Translations under genes and position numbers: made by a program | Assembly: GCF_001456115.1 (NCBI RefSeq) | Contig: NZ_CP013264.1 | Location: 3,366,501-3,430,500 of the forward strand | Direction of reading: 5' to 3' | Length of the DNA: 64,000 nt | Source of the DNA: Sphingobium baderi | GTDB taxonomy: Bacteria > Pseudomonadota > Alphaproteobacteria > Sphingomonadales > Sphingomonadaceae | In this document: positions 34,909-44,566 of the stretch, in pieces | Position numbering within the stretch: position 1 is the first letter of the stretch | Layout: each line of letters starts with the position of its first letter | Notes under the pieces: model-generated | Seen by the model: the letters and a program-made list of their open reading frames with translations, nothing else | The model's database searches: none | What the model was told of the DNA's origin: nothing

Positions 34909-37058
34909 GCTGCCTGATCCTCTGATTTGCCGATAGGGGTAGAAAGCCGGTCCAGCCGACGGACACGGACAGGAATCGCCGTCATTCTGGGCATGGCGTT
35001 GATGGTCTGAAGATCGCTGTCGGTGCTGATGAGCAGATTGGGCGATCCAGCATCGTCCATGTCCTCGTCCGGCAATCCGCCAAAGCCATGCGACATCGAC
35101 ACGACCGACGGGCGAAGCGTCCCGTCCGCCTGCGCCTGACCTGTAACCGCCCCATGGGCCGAAGCGATTTCAACCCGATCGCCGGATATTATTTCCAGCC
35201 GCGCCATGTCTTCCGGACACATATGAACCGGATTATGCGGCATTGCCTTTATGAGATCAGGCAAGGTGGCGCCCATCGAGTTCATTCGGTGCCGGGCGCG
35301 GCGATTGATGAAATGAAAAGGAAAATCCTCGCCCGTCGGCGTTTGCCAGTCGCGCACAAGCGCCTTCATCTCCGCCGCCACATCCCGCGGCATCGTCGCA
35401 AACCGGCCCGCCGTGGCGGGGTCGGGCGGCAGCGCATATTGCAGATTCGGATGATAATAGCCCAGCGGATGCCGCTTCACCTCATCGAGCGACACCGGCG
35501 CATTGGCCAGCGTGAGAGCGATCAGATGATCTTCCTCCGGACTCCCGTCCATAGCAAGAGCGGTGCCCATATAGGCCATGGAGCGCCCCGTCCGGCGCGC
35601 AATCTCCCAAAAGACCTTCCATTCGTCGCAGACGCCCGAACCGGCGGGCGGATCGACCAGCGCAGGCGTGTAGCGCGTATAGGGCGTAGGGAATATATTA
35701 GGTTCGAACAGATAGATGGGCAGGTCCGGCCGTTCGAACTGCAATTTGGGCGGCAGGATATAATGCGACAGGCGAGCGGTTGCCGACAGCACCGGCTCTA
35801 TGCTGATCAGCAGGTCCAGATCCCGCAGAGCTTCCACCATCTTGCGCTGATCGGGCACGGCGAGCGCCGGATTGCCGCCATGGTTGATTAGCGCGCGCAC
35901 TCGGCCGGGGCCGGGTCGCAGGATATCATCGGCCAGCATCGCGGTGACCATCTCCCCGCCTACCAGACCATAATCGCCGATCCGGCTTTGAGGCCCGCTC
36001 TCCCAAGGCCGGGGCAGATTGACCACCTGCGCGGGCTTTGGGCCCGCGTTGAGGACCAGTCCCGGATTTTCGACAAGTTCGCCCTCCCGGACAAAGCGCC
36101 CGCAAATCACGTTGAGGCTTTCGACCAGATGCTCGGCCAGATTGGAATGTGGCCCCATGTCCACGCCGGTGCCGGTTACCGCTATCCCGCGTGTCCCGGT
36201 TCGAGCGAACATCCGGGCAGCAGCGCGCAGATCGGCCTCCACGATCTGTGCGGCGCGGGCCACCTGATCCGGCGCGAAGGACGCGACCGCAGCCTGCAAT
36301 TCGTCAAGATCACCGACATGGTCCGCGCAGAAGGCCGCGTCATGCCACCCCTCTTCCAGCACGATATGGATCAGCGCGGCGACGATTGCCGCATCATGGC
36401 CGGGCAGCGGTTGCAGGAACAGATCGGCGAGCGCCGCCGTCTCGGTCTGCCGGGGGTCGATGACGATCAGCTTCAGCCCCCGTGCCTTCGCCTCTGCCAT
36501 GCGTTTGACCGGATTGCGGGTGTCGAGCTGCGCCATCGACACCATCGGATTGCCGCCGATCATCATCGCGACATCGGCGCTCTGGAAACTCTGTTTACCC
36601 GGCGGCCAGATGCCGAGCCGATAGGCAGTCACGACTTTCGCCGACTGATCAATGGTCAGCGTGGTGTAGAGCTTGTGCGATCCGAACGCGTCCAACAAGG
36701 CAGGCAGCATCCCCAGACCGCTGGTCGTGAAGAAACCGCCGGTGCCGCGATAACCAGCGATCGCGTCGGGGCCGTTCTTCCGGGCGATCGCCTCCATCCG
36801 GGCGGAAATCTCGTCCAGCGCCTGATCCAGGTCGATCTGCACGAAACTGCCGTCCGGCTGACGCTTGAGCGGGTGGAGCAACCTGCTGCCATCGGTATGC
36901 GCCTGCACGCTCGTCACGCCCTTGGAGCAGATATAGCCAAGGCTGCGGGGGTCCTCCCTGTCACCGCGGACGGACACGGGTGCGCCATCCTCATCAATCG
37001 CTAGCAGCAGGCCACAATGGCCCGTGCATATGCGGCAGAAGGTCCGCTCCTCCCGCAT
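34905..37058 (-). CDS. Molybdopterin (bis-MGD) oxidoreductase, stand-alone catalytic subunit
   Basis: 717 residues of the DMSO-reductase/formate-dehydrogenase superfamily. The N-terminal [4Fe-4S] cysteines are Cys8, Cys11, Cys15 and Cys44 (FCRICTGHC ... GYICSKG). The molybdopterin domains follow (IGGNPMVSMAQLDTRNPVKRM, LINHGGNPALAVPD), and the C-terminal dinucleotide-binding domain has NPVHMCPEDMARL. There is no Tat signal, so it works in the cytoplasm. No iron-sulfur or membrane subunit gene adjoins it. Its place between an FAD dehydrogenase and a P450 implies a catabolic redox step, possibly a hydroxylation or reduction. The specific reaction is unknown. Confidence 0.88.
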   Translation of the reverse strand: MREERTFCRICTGHCGLLLAIDEDGAPVSVRGDREDPRSLGYICSKGVTSVQAHTDGSRLLHPLKRQPDGSFVQIDLDQALDEISARMEAIARKNGPDAIAGYRGTGGFFTTSGLGMLPALLDAFGSHKLYTTLTIDQSAKVVTAYRLGIWPPGKQSFQSADVAMMIGGNPMVSMAQLDTRNPVKRMAEAKARGLKLIVIDPRQTETAALADLFLQPLPGHDAAIVAALIHIVLEEGWHDAAFCADHVGDLDELQAAVASFAPDQVARAAQIVEADLRAAARMFARTGTRGIAVTGTGVDMGPHSNLAEHLVESLNVICGRFVREGELVENPGLVLNAGPKPAQVVNLPRPWESGPQSRIGDYGLVGGEMVTAMLADDILRPGPGRVRALINHGGNPALAVPDQRKMVEALRDLDLLISIEPVLSATARLSHYILPPKLQFERPDLPIYLFEPNIFPTPYTRYTPALVDPPAGSGVCDEWKVFWEIARRTGRSMAYMGTALAMDGSPEEDHLIALTLANAPVSLDEVKRHPLGYYHPNLQYALPPDPATAGRFATMPRDVAAEMKALVRDWQTPTGEDFPFHFINRRARHRMNSMGATLPDLIKAMPHNPVHMCPEDMARLEIISGDRVEIASAHGAVTGQAQADGTLRPSVVSMSHGFGGLPDEDMDDAGSPNLLISTDSDLQTINAMPRMTAIPVRVRRLDRLSTPIGKSEDQAA

Positions 37059-37061
37059 CGG

Positions 37062-38732
37062 CTAGGCAGACACCATCGGCGGGGCAGAAGCAGGAGCGGC
37101 CTGCTGCCCGGTCATGTGTAGCGCGGCCAGATAGCCGTAGAGCATACCTCGCGTATTGGCGATGCCGCTATTATAACCGCCGCCAATGTCCAGCCAGGAT
37201 GCCGAATTGCCTGCCGCATACAGGCCCGTGATCGGCCGGTCGTGCGCGTCGAGCACCCGCCCGTCAATATCGATCGCCAGACCTGCGGTCGGTACGCCCA
37301 TATTCACCCGTTCGAGCTTGACCGCATAGAAGGGCGCCCGGCCGATCGGCCCCAGATTGGGATTGGACCGGCGCGGATCGCCCGTCATGATCCGGCCCCA
37401 TGGCACGCTTCCGCGTGCAAAATCCTCGTCGACCCCCGTTTCGCAAAAGCCATTGAAACGCGCCACGGTGTCCTGCAGACCATCGACGTCGATACCTACC
37501 GCCTGCGCCAGCGCTTCAAGACTGTCGGCGGAAGTCGCCATGCCTTCAGACAGTGGCTGGCCAGGCCAACTGGGCATCATGCCATATTTGTCGACCATGT
37601 CCTGATCGAATATGATCCATGCCGGCCAGTTGGGCTGGCCCTGTTCCTGGCCATCGAAGCGCGCCACCTTGGTTGCCACGTCAGGATAGAAACCGTCATT
37701 GGCGAAACGCCTGCCATAACGGTTAACCGCGATGCAATGCGGCGTACCGGGCAGCCACATGCGAGAGGATGGCTTGCCGTAGATGGTTTCCGCCGGCACC
37801 TTGTAGCCAATGAAGATCGGACTTTGCGACGGCGCGCGCGCGGGGATTGCGATCGCTCCGGCCTTCGACGCCATCACGATATGATCGCCGGACACCGTTG
37901 GCGGCGCCATCGTGCCTGCTTCCGGCAGGGCGTCGAAGGCGCGGACGAAATCGGGCTTCCAGTCATAGCCGCCAGTCGCCAGCACCACGCCCAGCCGCGC
38001 TCGTATCCGGGTCGTGCCGGACGGTCCCTGCACGACGACGCCGACTATCTCGCCCTCATCGATCACCAGTTCGGTGACGGCGTTCGACACCCGCATCTCG
38101 ACGCCGCGATCACGCGCCGCTGCCACCTGCGCGGCGGCAAGACCTGCGCCGGCGCACCGCTCGCCCACCTCAAGATGGCGTTGCAGACACGCGCCGACAG
38201 GCTCGCCACCGGTCTGCATGCCTACCCATTCGTTCGCCGTGGTATAGCTATAGCCATCGCCATAGGGGGAGGTCAGGACAAGGGAGGCAAGATCGCCAAG
38301 CCGCTCGTCCTTGAACGGCTTGACCTCTACATAGCGCCCCTCGGCCCTGCTGCCGGGAACGGCGGGATGATAATAATCGGGCAATCCGCGCACGACCATC
38401 ATCTCTATCCCGATGACATCGGTGAAATAGCGCAGCGCCTCCCGCGCGCGGGTGACAAACACCTTGCGCCGGTCCGCCGTGGCGAAGCCCTGACCAAGAT
38501 GGCTCAGATGCCGCTCGACATCGGCGTCATTATCCTCGATCCCATCAGCATCCTGCAAATGATGATTGCCCAGCCAAAGCTGGCCCGATGACAGCGCCGA
38601 AACCCCGCCCAGCAGTTCGAATTTCTCTAGGACGATCGCACGCGACCCGCGCTCGGCAGCAGTCAACGCCGCCGACATGCCACCCAGTCCCGAACCGACG
38701 CAAACGACGTCGAAATCCTCATCCCACTGCAT
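37062..38732 (-). CDS. FAD-dependent dehydrogenase, 3-ketosteroid-delta1-dehydrogenase/fumarate-reductase-like
   Basis: 556 residues. The N-terminal FAD-binding motif is VVCVGSGLGGMSAALTAAERG, and the C-terminal one is GLYAAGNSASWLDIGGGYNSGIA. The middle has the FAD_binding_2/KstD-type features VVLATGGYDWKP and NRYGRRFANDGFY. Relatives desaturate ring or enone carbons (delta1-dehydrogenase) or reduce double bonds. It lies three bases upstream of the molybdopterin gene in the operon. Steroid-like chemistry is a hint, not a demonstration. Confidence 0.87.
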   Translation of the reverse strand: MQWDEDFDVVCVGSGLGGMSAALTAAERGSRAIVLEKFELLGGVSALSSGQLWLGNHHLQDADGIEDNDADVERHLSHLGQGFATADRRKVFVTRAREALRYFTDVIGIEMMVVRGLPDYYHPAVPGSRAEGRYVEVKPFKDERLGDLASLVLTSPYGDGYSYTTANEWVGMQTGGEPVGACLQRHLEVGERCAGAGLAAAQVAAARDRGVEMRVSNAVTELVIDEGEIVGVVVQGPSGTTRIRARLGVVLATGGYDWKPDFVRAFDALPEAGTMAPPTVSGDHIVMASKAGAIAIPARAPSQSPIFIGYKVPAETIYGKPSSRMWLPGTPHCIAVNRYGRRFANDGFYPDVATKVARFDGQEQGQPNWPAWIIFDQDMVDKYGMMPSWPGQPLSEGMATSADSLEALAQAVGIDVDGLQDTVARFNGFCETGVDEDFARGSVPWGRIMTGDPRRSNPNLGPIGRAPFYAVKLERVNMGVPTAGLAIDIDGRVLDAHDRPITGLYAAGNSASWLDIGGGYNSGIANTRGMLYGYLAALHMTGQQAAPASAPPMVSA

Positions 38733-38766
38733 ATCGCTCTCCTATTTCTAAATCTCTGTATCGGTA

Positions 38767-40044
38767 TCAGTGCGTCAGCATGGGTACCATAAGCGGCGCC
38801 AATTCCCCCGTGAGGCCGCTATAGGCAGGGCGAAATGCGCTGTCGGCCAGCCGCATATCCGGAAATCGCCGGATCAGGCCGGACAGCGCCGTCCGCAATA
38901 TATATGTCGCGAGCCTCTGACCGATGCAATGATGGATACCGGTGCCAAAGGTCAGCATGGACCGGTTGTTGCGGCGGATGTCGAAGCGGAACGGGTCTTC
39001 ATGCTCGGTCGGATCGAAGCCTGCCGCCTGCGCCGAAACATAAACGGGCATATGCCGGGGAATGCGGGTTCCGCCGACTTCCGTATCCTCAGTGGCGAAG
39101 CGTACGAAAGAGGTAATACCCGGTCCATGAAAACGCAGGCATTCGCCGACGGCCCCGTCAATCAATTGCGGCTCCTGCCTGAGCAGTTCCAGTTGATTCC
39201 GATTGCGGCACAGCATCATGATGCCGCCCGCCAGCGTGTTCGCGGTGGTACCGATGCCTGCCGTCGCGATCGAATTGATCTGCCCGAACAGCTCGGCATC
39301 GGTCAGCGACTGGCCATCTTCCTGCGCGGTGATGAGGCTGCTGATAAGGTCAATGCCGGGGTCTGCGCGACGGCGGCGCACGATGTCGTCGACCGCTTCG
39401 CGCACCGCCAGCCCGGCGTCGATGAAGGATTGGGGCAGCGGCTCGCCCGCGACATAGGAGGGAAGCTTATTCATCTCCTGCTGCATCGTAACGAATATGG
39501 CACAATGGTCGGGCGTCAGCTTGAAGGATGCCTCCAGCATGACGCGGGTAACGAGATCCTCGGCAAAATCCTTCATGGCGTCGAAGGCCGGGCCGATCCG
39601 CGCGATCCGGTCCAGCTTTTCGGCGATGATCCGATCCGCATCGGCCTTCAGCGCCTCCATCCCCGCGCGGGTAAAGGACGGATTCATCAATTTGCGGATG
39701 CGGTTGTGGCGTGCACCGTCCATCTGCAGCACGCTTTCCAGCCCGCCGAACATGTCGAGTATTTCATATCCCTCGCGGCGCGGCACCTCGACCGTGAAGC
39801 GCGCCGAATCGAGCCATACTTCCCGCACGTCCCGCGCCCGCCCACACATTACCGACAATATGCCGTTCTGCCGTATGTAGAAAGGACGACGCATGCTCCA
39901 ACTTGCAACAAGACCGTCGAGCGCATTTTGCCGCAACGTCTCGCTGCCCAGCGACAACGGAAAATAATTGCCCGGCTCTAGTTCATCGAGCGTCGCCACC
40001 GACACATCGCGGGGCGGCGGCGGAGCGGTTTCTGGCAGACTCAT
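38767..40044 (-). CDS. Cytochrome P450 (second of two)
   Basis: 425 residues. The I-helix motif is NSIATAGIGTTANTLAG, the ExxR motif is GECLRFH, and the haem-binding segment FGTGIHHCIG puts the cysteine at about residue 373. The N-terminus is soluble with no membrane anchor. It is second in the operon after an SDR gene, ten bases downstream. No redox partners are encoded in the cluster. Confidence 0.93.
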   Translation of the reverse strand: MSLPETAPPPPRDVSVATLDELEPGNYFPLSLGSETLRQNALDGLVASWSMRRPFYIRQNGILSVMCGRARDVREVWLDSARFTVEVPRREGYEILDMFGGLESVLQMDGARHNRIRKLMNPSFTRAGMEALKADADRIIAEKLDRIARIGPAFDAMKDFAEDLVTRVMLEASFKLTPDHCAIFVTMQQEMNKLPSYVAGEPLPQSFIDAGLAVREAVDDIVRRRRADPGIDLISSLITAQEDGQSLTDAELFGQINSIATAGIGTTANTLAGGIMMLCRNRNQLELLRQEPQLIDGAVGECLRFHGPGITSFVRFATEDTEVGGTRIPRHMPVYVSAQAAGFDPTEHEDPFRFDIRRNNRSMLTFGTGIHHCIGQRLATYILRTALSGLIRRFPDMRLADSAFRPAYSGLTGELAPLMVPMLTH

Positions 40045-40053
40045 CCCTTTCCC

Positions 40054-40848
40054 CTATTCTTCATCGGGTAGATCAAGCGACCAGCTTGCGCCATTGATGT
40101 GGCTTCCCCCATCGGCGAACAGCGTATTGCCCGTGACATAGCGCGCATCGTCGCTCGCCAGAAACAGGGCAACGCCGGCAATATCGTCGTCGGGATCGCC
40201 CAGTCGACCCATGGGCGGCGTCGGCAGCTTCGCCGCCAGTTCAGGGCTGGACTCGGCAAAGGTACGGAACGCCGTCGTGATCGCGGCGGGGCAGATGATG
40301 TTCGCACAAATCTGATAGGGCGCCCATTCGCGGGCGATGCTGCGGGTAAGGGCGCGCAACCCTTCTTTGCCGACATTATATTCCAGCGTGCCGGTATGGG
40401 CGTTGACGCCGTTCAGAGAACAAATGCTGATGATCCGGCCCCAGCCTTTCGATCGCATATGGGGCAGCGCCGCCTTCGCCGCCCAGAAGGCCGCCCATAT
40501 GTTCATGGACAGGCCGTATTCCAGATCCGCATCGTTCTTGTGCTCGGCACGCTTAAAGACGCCACCGCCCCACGCGTTGTTGACCAGAATATCAGCTCCG
40601 CCAAAGCACTGCACGGCGGCGTCGATCATGCCTGCGACATCATCCTTCCGGCGCACGTCGGTCGGTACGAACAACAGTTCGCCGTTAGTCTCCGCGGCGA
40701 TTTCCTTCACCGCGGACTGGCCCAGCCCAGAATTGATCTCGGCGATGACCACCTTCGCCCCTTCGCGGGCGAACCGTCTTGCAATACCCTTGCCGATACC
40801 CTCGCCCGCGCCGGTGACGATCGCCACCCTGCCATCCAGACTGCCCAT
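40054..40848 (-). CDS. Short-chain dehydrogenase/reductase, first gene of the catabolic operon
   Basis: 264 residues. The cofactor-binding motif is VTGAGEGIGKGIA at about 12-24, followed by LVNNAWGGG, the catalytic Ser in ISICSLNGV, and Tyr/Lys in EYNVGKEG. The end VTGNTLFADGGSHINGASW is typical. It is the promoter-proximal gene of the six-gene operon and is divergent from the TonB-dependent receptor across 225 bases, which must hold both promoters. Confidence 0.85.
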   Translation of the reverse strand: MGSLDGRVAIVTGAGEGIGKGIARRFAREGAKVVIAEINSGLGQSAVKEIAAETNGELLFVPTDVRRKDDVAGMIDAAVQCFGGADILVNNAWGGGVFKRAEHKNDADLEYGLSMNIWAAFWAAKAALPHMRSKGWGRIISICSLNGVNAHTGTLEYNVGKEGLRALTRSIAREWAPYQICANIICPAAITTAFRTFAESSPELAAKLPTPPMGRLGDPDDDIAGVALFLASDDARYVTGNTLFADGGSHINGASWSLDLPDEE

Positions 40849-41073
40849 ATGTCACCCTCCGCGCCGGGCACGGCCCCGCACGACCTTGCCTTCCTTCTTT
40901 TGTCTTCTGTTTGAAGCCTAGGATGGGCGGGATCGTATCGCCATCATCGCGTGTTGATCAATCCGCCAGTTATCCATGCCATTCGTCCGCCCGGCTTGGC
41001 GGGGCCCCGATATTGCGTCAGGTCGTGTCCGATAAGGAGCCTGCCAAAAAGGTCAGGCCGGATGGAGGATGCA

Positions 41074-43419
41074 ATGAAATCAGGGAAATTCAGGGCCATA
41101 TTTTGTTCAACGCTCGGCATGATGCTGGTCCCGATGACCACGTTCGCGCAGGATGCCCTGCCGCAAGGGGACGCAAATCAGAGCACCGGGCTCGCCGATA
41201 TCGTCGTCACTGCACGCCGCTCGACCGAAAATGCCCAGAGCGTGCCTGTCACCATCACCGCGCTCGACGCCCAGGGGCTGCGCGATGCACAAATCCGGAC
41301 GCCACAGGACCTGCAAGCCTCCGTGCCCGGCGTCTTTCTTTCGGGCAGCAGTTCCCGCGCGTCGCCCATGTACGCCATTCGCGGCCAGTCGCGTCCCCTG
41401 AGCGGCAATGGCGCGCCAGCGGTCGTCACATATTTCTCCGACGTTCCGCTGCCGACCTATGTCAGCGCCGTTCCCCAGTTCGACCTCCAGTCGATTCAGG
41501 TGCTCAAAGGCCCGCAAGGTACGCTGTTTGGCCGCAACACCAGCGCGGGTGCGGTCCTCCTCTATCCACAAGCACCCACCTATAATCTGGAAGGCTATGT
41601 CGAGGGGACGATCGGCAATTACGATCTACGCACGCTGGAAGGCGTGGTGAATGTGCCGATCTTAGAGGGCAAGGTCGCGCTGCGCCTGGGCGGACTGATG
41701 GAGCGGCGCGATGGCAACATCAAGAATATCGACACCCGGTTTCGCGATCTGCAGAATCTGCACAGCAATCATCTACGCGCCTCGCTGCTGCTCGAACCGA
41801 CCGACTGGCTGAAGAATACGACGATTTTCGATTATAATCGCCAACCCTATTCCAAGGTGTCGGCAACCGGCACCGTGCTGGTGTGGGCCGATCCCAACGA
41901 CCCCTATCTGTCGGCCCAATATGAAGCGCAACGGAAACGCGGTTTCTTCACCTCCGGCTCGAACTTCACCACCAGCGAGGGCTATACGACCTATGGCTTG
42001 AGCAATAAGACGGAGATCAGCATCGGCAACATCACCCTGACGAACATATTCGGGCTGCGTCAGGTCAAGTTCGCCACCGACAATAGCGGCGACGCCGTGC
42101 CGCTGAAATATGTCGATTCCCTGCAGGTCATCGGGTCCCGCCAATATAGCAATGAAGTCCAGTTGGCAGGCGATGGGCTGGGCGGGCGCCTCAAATGGCT
42201 GGTCGGCGGCTTCTTCCTCGACGCCAAACCGCGTGGCCCAAATACGCTGGATACGGACATCTTTCGCGACGTATTCGCGCCGGGCCTGCTGCCCAACACG
42301 CCGTCCAGCTATGCCTTCAATAGGGAAAAGAGCAAGGCGCTGTTTGCAAACCTTTCCTACCGACTCGACGCACTGCTCGATGGGCTGACCGTCAATGCAG
42401 GCGCGCGCTACACATGGGATAAATTCTATCTGTGTTCCGGCACCGGCGAATATGATCCACCCTATAGCTATACGCCAGACGACTGCCCCGGCGTCATTCC
42501 CGAAGGCAGCGCGATTGCGGGCAAGAGCAGCAAGCCGACCTGGACCATAGGGCTGGACTATCAGGCCAATGAAGATCTGTTCTTCTTCATCACTTCCCGT
42601 CGGGGGTATAAGGCGGCAGGTCTCAACGGCCCCAGTTTCGGCACAGGCCTGAAGCCGCTGCAAGGTTTCCGGCCCGAAATCACCACCGACGTCGAACTCG
42701 GCGTCAAATCGACGATCCGCGCAGGCGGCGCGCAAATCCGCCTGAACGGGTCGGTCTTCCGCAGCTATGTGCGCGATCTGCAGCAGACCGTCTCCGGCGT
42801 ATCCACCGGCAATTTCGCGGGTATCGGCCTGGCCTGCACGGCACCTGATTTCGAGCCTTTCCTGGATGGCGACTGCGATCCGTCGAACGATCCGCAGGGC
42901 ACTGTGCTGACCATCAATGCGGGCAAGTTGCGGACTACCGGCGTCGAACTGGAATCGGTTATCGCCCCCACCCGCAACCTGACCTTGACCATGGGCGCGA
43001 CCTTCATCGACGCCAAGGTGACATCTTTCAGCGTGCCCGCCATTCTTGCAGCGGTGGCGCCTCCCAATCTGGGCACCCTCTATACGCCCAAGCGCACCTT
43101 TTCCGGCGATGTGCGCTATGTCCTGCCGCTGGACGAGCGCATCGGCGAAGTGGCGCTCAACGCCACCTACTACACTTCGTCGAAATTCGACATGGTGGGC
43201 TATACGGCCAATGGCTATCAACTGGTCAATGCGCGGCTCGACTGGAACAATATAGCGGGCAGCCAGGTCAGCGCAGGCATTTTCGCGCGTAATCTGTTCA
43301 ACGCAAAATATGTGTCCGGTCCAGCGATCACAGCGGTCGGCCTACCGCTTACTTCAGTGATCGTCGGCGATCCGCGCGCTTATGGTCTGGTTTTGCGGGT
43401 CGGCTTCGGCCCGCGGTAA
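41074..43419 (+). CDS. TonB-dependent outer-membrane receptor of the catabolic cluster
   Basis: 781 residues. The signal peptide ends near TTFAQDA. The TonB-box region/plug starts at GLADIVVTARRSTENAQSVPVTITALD, and the plug has VLKGPQGTLFGRNTSAGAV. The 22-strand barrel ends in aromatic strands (YGLVLRVGFGPR). I chose ATG 41074 because GGAGG lies five bases upstream; 41062 is an alternative. Sphingomonads use such receptors to import hydrophobic or bulky carbon sources. Divergence from the P450 operon suggests it imports that operon's substrate. Confidence 0.93.
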   Translation: MKSGKFRAIFCSTLGMMLVPMTTFAQDALPQGDANQSTGLADIVVTARRSTENAQSVPVTITALDAQGLRDAQIRTPQDLQASVPGVFLSGSSSRASPMYAIRGQSRPLSGNGAPAVVTYFSDVPLPTYVSAVPQFDLQSIQVLKGPQGTLFGRNTSAGAVLLYPQAPTYNLEGYVEGTIGNYDLRTLEGVVNVPILEGKVALRLGGLMERRDGNIKNIDTRFRDLQNLHSNHLRASLLLEPTDWLKNTTIFDYNRQPYSKVSATGTVLVWADPNDPYLSAQYEAQRKRGFFTSGSNFTTSEGYTTYGLSNKTEISIGNITLTNIFGLRQVKFATDNSGDAVPLKYVDSLQVIGSRQYSNEVQLAGDGLGGRLKWLVGGFFLDAKPRGPNTLDTDIFRDVFAPGLLPNTPSSYAFNREKSKALFANLSYRLDALLDGLTVNAGARYTWDKFYLCSGTGEYDPPYSYTPDDCPGVIPEGSAIAGKSSKPTWTIGLDYQANEDLFFFITSRRGYKAAGLNGPSFGTGLKPLQGFRPEITTDVELGVKSTIRAGGAQIRLNGSVFRSYVRDLQQTVSGVSTGNFAGIGLACTAPDFEPFLDGDCDPSNDPQGTVLTINAGKLRTTGVELESVIAPTRNLTLTMGATFIDAKVTSFSVPAILAAVAPPNLGTLYTPKRTFSGDVRYVLPLDERIGEVALNATYYTSSKFDMVGYTANGYQLVNARLDWNNIAGSQVSAGIFARNLFNAKYVSGPAITAVGLPLTSVIVGDPRAYGLVLRVGFGPR

Positions 43420-43444
43420 TAAGGGGGGCGATTCGCGGGGCCGT

Positions 43445-44377
43445 TCAGGCGGTCCCGCGGGCGTCGCCTTTCATCCGTGTTTCCGTGCGATAGCGCCCCG
43501 GCGACACACCATTGCGTCGGCGAAAAGCGCGGGCGAAGGCGACATCGGTGCTATAGCCGCAACGATGGGCGACCGCCGCCAGCGCCAGCGGGCTGCGGGC
43601 AAGCAGGTCTCGCGCCAGTTCCATCCGCCGTTCCAGCAGATAACGGGCCGGTGTCTGACCGGTGTATTCCGCAAAGCGCACGGCAAACAGGGTTCGCGAC
43701 ATGCCCGCCACCCGCGCGAGCGACGTTACCGTCCAGGCTTTGGCGGGGAACTGATGGATGGCGTGCAGGCTGGGACCGATCCGGACCAGTTCGGGATCGG
43801 TCAGCGCGGGCGTCGTCTTCATGCTAGTCAGATATTGCTGGATGACGCCGATCAAAACCACTTCCACCAGGCGGCGGTCAATCGCGGCATTGCTAGCCCG
43901 GTAACAATGGCGTCGATCGACGATCAATCGAGACAGCCGCAACTGCCATTCCCATTCGTCATCCTGCGCCTGCCCGCGCCTGACGGTCAGATGCGGGGGC
44001 AACATCTTCAGCAACAGACTGGCGCGGTCCATATCCATGCCATAATGCACCCTGCCGAGCAGACAGCCGCCACCGATCGCCGTGACATGCATCAATTGAC
44101 GCGGCGTCACCAACACGAAATCGGCCTGCCGCAGCATTTCCACCTCGCCATTGCCGCTGCGAAGCTCAATGTCGCCCTCAATGACGAACAGCCCCGTAAA
44201 ATCCGGGTTCGCAGCGCAAGTCAGTTCCTCGCCGTCGTCCAACTGCACGACGTCATAGCTGCTATGGTTCAGGCGGATATTTTCCAGCAGATCAGCCATC
44301 GGGTCCGATACCAGCCTGCCGTCGACCAGCGGTTCTGATTCGGACCTGAAGCTTGTGAGCGGATCAACTTCTTCCAT
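43445..44377 (-). CDS. AraC-family transcriptional regulator
   Basis: 310 residues. The N-terminal cupin-like ligand domain (FVIEGDIELRSGNGEVEMLRQADFVLVTPRQL) matches the Cupin_6/AraC-binding type. The C-terminal double helix-turn-helix contains WTVTSLARVAGMSRTLFAVRFAEYTGQTPARYLLERRM and GYSTDVAFARAFRRRNGVSPGRYR. It lies tail to tail with the TonB receptor and head to head with the EthD-like gene. It is the best candidate for inducing the catabolic cluster in response to its substrate. Confidence 0.9.
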   Translation of the reverse strand: MEEVDPLTSFRSESEPLVDGRLVSDPMADLLENIRLNHSSYDVVQLDDGEELTCAANPDFTGLFVIEGDIELRSGNGEVEMLRQADFVLVTPRQLMHVTAIGGGCLLGRVHYGMDMDRASLLLKMLPPHLTVRRGQAQDDEWEWQLRLSRLIVDRRHCYRASNAAIDRRLVEVVLIGVIQQYLTSMKTTPALTDPELVRIGPSLHAIHQFPAKAWTVTSLARVAGMSRTLFAVRFAEYTGQTPARYLLERRMELARDLLARSPLALAAVAHRCGYSTDVAFARAFRRRNGVSPGRYRTETRMKGDARGTA

Positions 44378-44566
44378 CAGTCCTCCCCGGCTTCAATGTT
44401 GCCCGATCATCTCAAACGCCGCCGTATGGTCACCTGTCTTTGGTGTGGCGGCAGCCGCCGTCTTGGACGGTTGATCAGAGTTTCGGTGCGATCGATCCAT
44501 CCATGGCGATGGTTGCAGGCCCCAGCAACCGATAAGGTCCAAAGGGAAATCAGGGAGATGCCCATC

